Notes under the pieces: generated by a model
Told to the model about the DNA's origin: nothing
Database searches by the model: none
What the model saw: only the letters and a program-made list of their open reading frames with translations
In this document: one piece after another, positions 9,957 to 11,693 of the stretch
Layout of the letters: every line of letters starts with the position of its first letter
Position numbering within the stretch: the stretch's first letter is position 1
Assembly: GCA_947468785.1 (NCBI GenBank)
Contig: CANIMS010000024.1
Span: forward strand, 1 to 11,693
Direction: 5' to 3'
Source of the DNA: Betaproteobacteria bacterium
Lineage (GTDB): Bacteria > Pseudomonadota > Gammaproteobacteria > Burkholderiales > Burkholderiaceae
Length of the DNA: 11,693 bases
Position numbers and translations under genes: made by a program

Positions 9957-11012
9957 ATGGTTAAAGCCGACGCCTTACAAGTGCATCTGAAAAAGTTAGA
10001 TGCTGGAGCTAGCATGCTTCCTCTATATATTTTTAGTGGTGATGAACCGCTATTAATGATGGAGGCAATGGATCAATTACGAGCCATTGCAAAAAAGCAG
10101 TCCTACACAGAGCGTGAAGTCTTGTTGCAAGAGCGAGGATTTGATTGGAGTGCACTCCTCAGTGCTGGCCAAACAATGTCTCTATTTGGTGATAAGCGCT
10201 GGCTCGAGTTGCGTATTCCGACAGGTAAGCCAGGTCGTGATGGCGCAGATGCCCTCAAGCAATTTGCCGCACAAATTGAGTCACAGGGTCTAGATGCGCC
10301 CGACACAGTGGTATGTATTATTTTGCCCCGCTTAGATGGAAAGACTAAAACCTCCGCTTGGTTTAGCGCCTTAGATGAGGCGGGAATGGCTGTTCAAATC
10401 GACTCACTAGATCGTAGCCAATTACCGCAATGGATTGCTGGCCGCTTAAAAAGACAAAATCAGGAGGTAGAGCCTGGTGCTGAAGGGGTGCGAGCACTCG
10501 AATTTATTGCGGACCAGGTAGAGGGCAACTTAATTGCTGCCCATCAAGAAATTCAGAAGCTGGGATTGCTATACCCCAATGGAAAGTTGACTGAAGAGCA
10601 AATCCGTACTGCCATTTTGAAAGTCGCACGCTATAACGTATTTGAATTGACTGAAGCAATGCTGGCAGGGGATTTGGCTAGACTCAATCGCATGCTAGAT
10701 GGACTAAAAGGGGAAGGTGAGCCCTTGGTTTTAATTCTGTGGAGCGTGACAGAAGAGCTTAGGCTACTATCTAAGTTAAAGGCCGCAAGCGATGCAGGTG
10801 AGTCGGTGCAGCAGTTAATGCGTGCTAATCGTGTTTGGGGAAATAAGGAACGCTTGTATCCGAACGCATTAAGGCGTGTTCAGCCCTTAAAGCTTCGCAG
10901 AGCAATGCAGGTAGCTGCTGGCTTAGACCGTCAGGTAAAGGGTCTATATGCTGCAGATCTCCCTGCAGATCCTTGGGATGGTTTGCGCTTGGTAGGCAAT
11001 CTTCTGCGTTAG
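9957..11012 (+). CDS. holA: DNA polymerase III subunit delta HolA
   Basis: Delta is the clamp-loader subunit that opens the beta sliding clamp during replication. The 351-residue length is normal. The N-terminal block LPLYIFSGDEPLLMMEAMDQLR, then LLSAGQTMSLFGDKRWLELRIP, matches the AAA+-like domain without a complete Walker site, as expected for delta. The middle has FIADQVEGNLIAAHQEIQKLGLL, and the C-terminal collar part has AMLAGDLARLNRMLDGLKGEGEPLVLILW. The start is ATG 9957. A Shine-Dalgarno-like AAGG overlaps the lptE stop codon at about 13 nt distance, which is long, so coupling to lptE translation is possible. proA follows after 24 nt. Confidence 0.95.
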   Translation: MVKADALQVHLKKLDAGASMLPLYIFSGDEPLLMMEAMDQLRAIAKKQSYTEREVLLQERGFDWSALLSAGQTMSLFGDKRWLELRIPTGKPGRDGADALKQFAAQIESQGLDAPDTVVCIILPRLDGKTKTSAWFSALDEAGMAVQIDSLDRSQLPQWIAGRLKRQNQEVEPGAEGVRALEFIADQVEGNLIAAHQEIQKLGLLYPNGKLTEEQIRTAILKVARYNVFELTEAMLAGDLARLNRMLDGLKGEGEPLVLILWSVTEELRLLSKLKAASDAGESVQQLMRANRVWGNKERLYPNALRRVQPLKLRRAMQVAAGLDRQVKGLYAADLPADPWDGLRLVGNLLR

Positions 11013-11036
11013 AGAAAGATTTAGAAAGTTAGGAAT

Positions 11037-11693
11037 ATGAGTTCAGCAATTCAAAAAATGATGCAAGACATAGGTGAGAGAGCTCGCAGAGCCTCACGCG
11101 CTATGGCTCGTGCATCGGCTGAACAAAAGAATCAAGCGCTTTTGCATATCGCTCAATCTGTCCGTCAAAAGGCAGGTGAGATTCAAAAAGTGAATCAAAT
11201 CGATGTCGAACGTGCCAAGACCAATGGTCAAGATGCTGCTTTTATTGATCGCCTAACAATGACCCCAAAGACGATTGAAACCATGGCATTAGGTTTAGAG
11301 CAAATCGTTCGTTTGGAAGATCCAATTGGGAAAATTTCTGCTTTGAAAAAGCAGGCTTCAGGAATTGAGTTGGGGCAGATGCGGGTTCCCCTGGGTGTGA
11401 TTGGAATCATTTATGAGTCTCGCCCTAATGTCACGATTGATGCTGCAGCCCTTTGTTTGAAAGCTGGTAACGCTGTGATTTTGCGTGGCGGTTCTGAGGC
11501 GATTGATTCGAATACTCTATTGGCTCAAATTATCCAAGATGGTCTAGCAGCAGCAGGCTTACCTAAGGATGCAGTGCAGGTAGTAACTACCACTGATCGT
11601 GCAGCAGTTGGTGAAATGATCACCATGACGCAATATATTGATGTGATCGTGCCACGTGGCGGCAAGAGTCTCATTGCACGCTTGATGGCTGAA
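11037..11693 (+). CDS. proA: Gamma-glutamyl phosphate reductase ProA, 3' part outside the window
   Basis: ProA reduces gamma-glutamyl phosphate to glutamate-5-semialdehyde with NADPH, the second step of proline synthesis. The visible 219 codons have no stop and run off the right edge; the full protein should be about 420 residues. Recognisable blocks are the N-terminal helical [21 protein letters not shown], then [20 protein letters not shown], and [19 protein letters not shown], which are signature segments of this aldehyde-dehydrogenase-like family, followed by [11 protein letters not shown] and [11 protein letters not shown] 11037 begins [14 protein letters not shown] lies only 2 nt before it, so the ribosome-binding site is not ideal; ATG 11058 has none at all. 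The gene is the last visible member of the bamE-proA series. Confidence 0.95.
   Translation, partial: MSSAIQKMMQDIGERARRASRAMARASAEQKNQALLHIAQSVRQKAGEIQKVNQIDVERAKTNGQDAAFIDRLTMTPKTIETMALGLEQIVRLEDPIGKISALKKQASGIELGQMRVPLGVIGIIYESRPNVTIDAAALCLKAGNAVILRGGSEAIDSNTLLAQIIQDGLAAAGLPKDAVQVVTTTDRAAVGEMITMTQYIDVIVPRGGKSLIARLMAE

Noticed and set aside
9947..9964. Five-codon reading frame (ATG ACA TTG CAT GGT TAA) overlapping the holA start
   Set aside because: It has no clear ribosome-binding site, and a frame this short is expected by chance; no leader-peptide signature is seen.
10951..10971. Nine-base direct repeat CTGCAGATC, two copies 12 bp apart within holA
   Set aside because: It lies in coding sequence, encodes an ordinary Ala-Asp-Leu-Pro-Ala-Asp stretch near the conserved HolA C-terminus, and has only two copies, so it is probably chance.

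Overview
The window is a compact piece of bacterial chromosome with moderate GC, carrying only core housekeeping genes. Gene order and protein character point to a betaproteobacterium of the family Burkholderiaceae. The closest fit I can suggest is Polynucleobacter, from the moderate GC, the very short intergenic gaps and the Burkholderia-like GAPDH, Fur and LeuS sequences. The genus is inference; the family is better supported.

Layout. At the left edge is the 3' part of a barstar-family gene (+). It converges on rsmE (-), which encodes a 16S rRNA methyltransferase, and the two share a hairpin terminator that overlaps the last codons of rsmE. A 44-bp divergent gap separates rsmE from tkt (+, transketolase), which is followed 60 bp later by a type I GAPDH gene (+). 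A strong bidirectional terminator separates gap from fur (-, ferric uptake regulator). Fur is divergent from bamE (+, outer-membrane assembly lipoprotein). A dense co-directional series then runs bamE, dapB (lysine/peptidoglycan precursor synthesis), leuS (leucyl-tRNA synthetase), lptE (LPS transport lipoprotein), holA (DNA polymerase III delta) and proA (proline synthesis, cut by the right edge). Gaps in this series are 16 to 57 bp and I see no terminator in it, so it may be one transcription unit.

Function. tkt and gap join the pentose-phosphate and triose-phosphate pools. bamE and lptE both serve the outer membrane. dapB feeds cell-wall and lysine synthesis. leuS-lptE-holA is an arrangement widely conserved in proteobacteria, and fur next to a divergent bamE/omlA is also common.

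I found no rRNA, tRNA, CRISPR array, insertion sequence, phage gene, frameshift or pseudogene. No intergenic stretch exceeds about 135 bp. I see no previously undescribed system. The most useful second looks are the GAPDH cofactor site, where the usual NAD-selecting aspartate is alanine, and the barstar homologue, which keeps its inhibitor-surface acidic residues with no ribonuclease gene in view.
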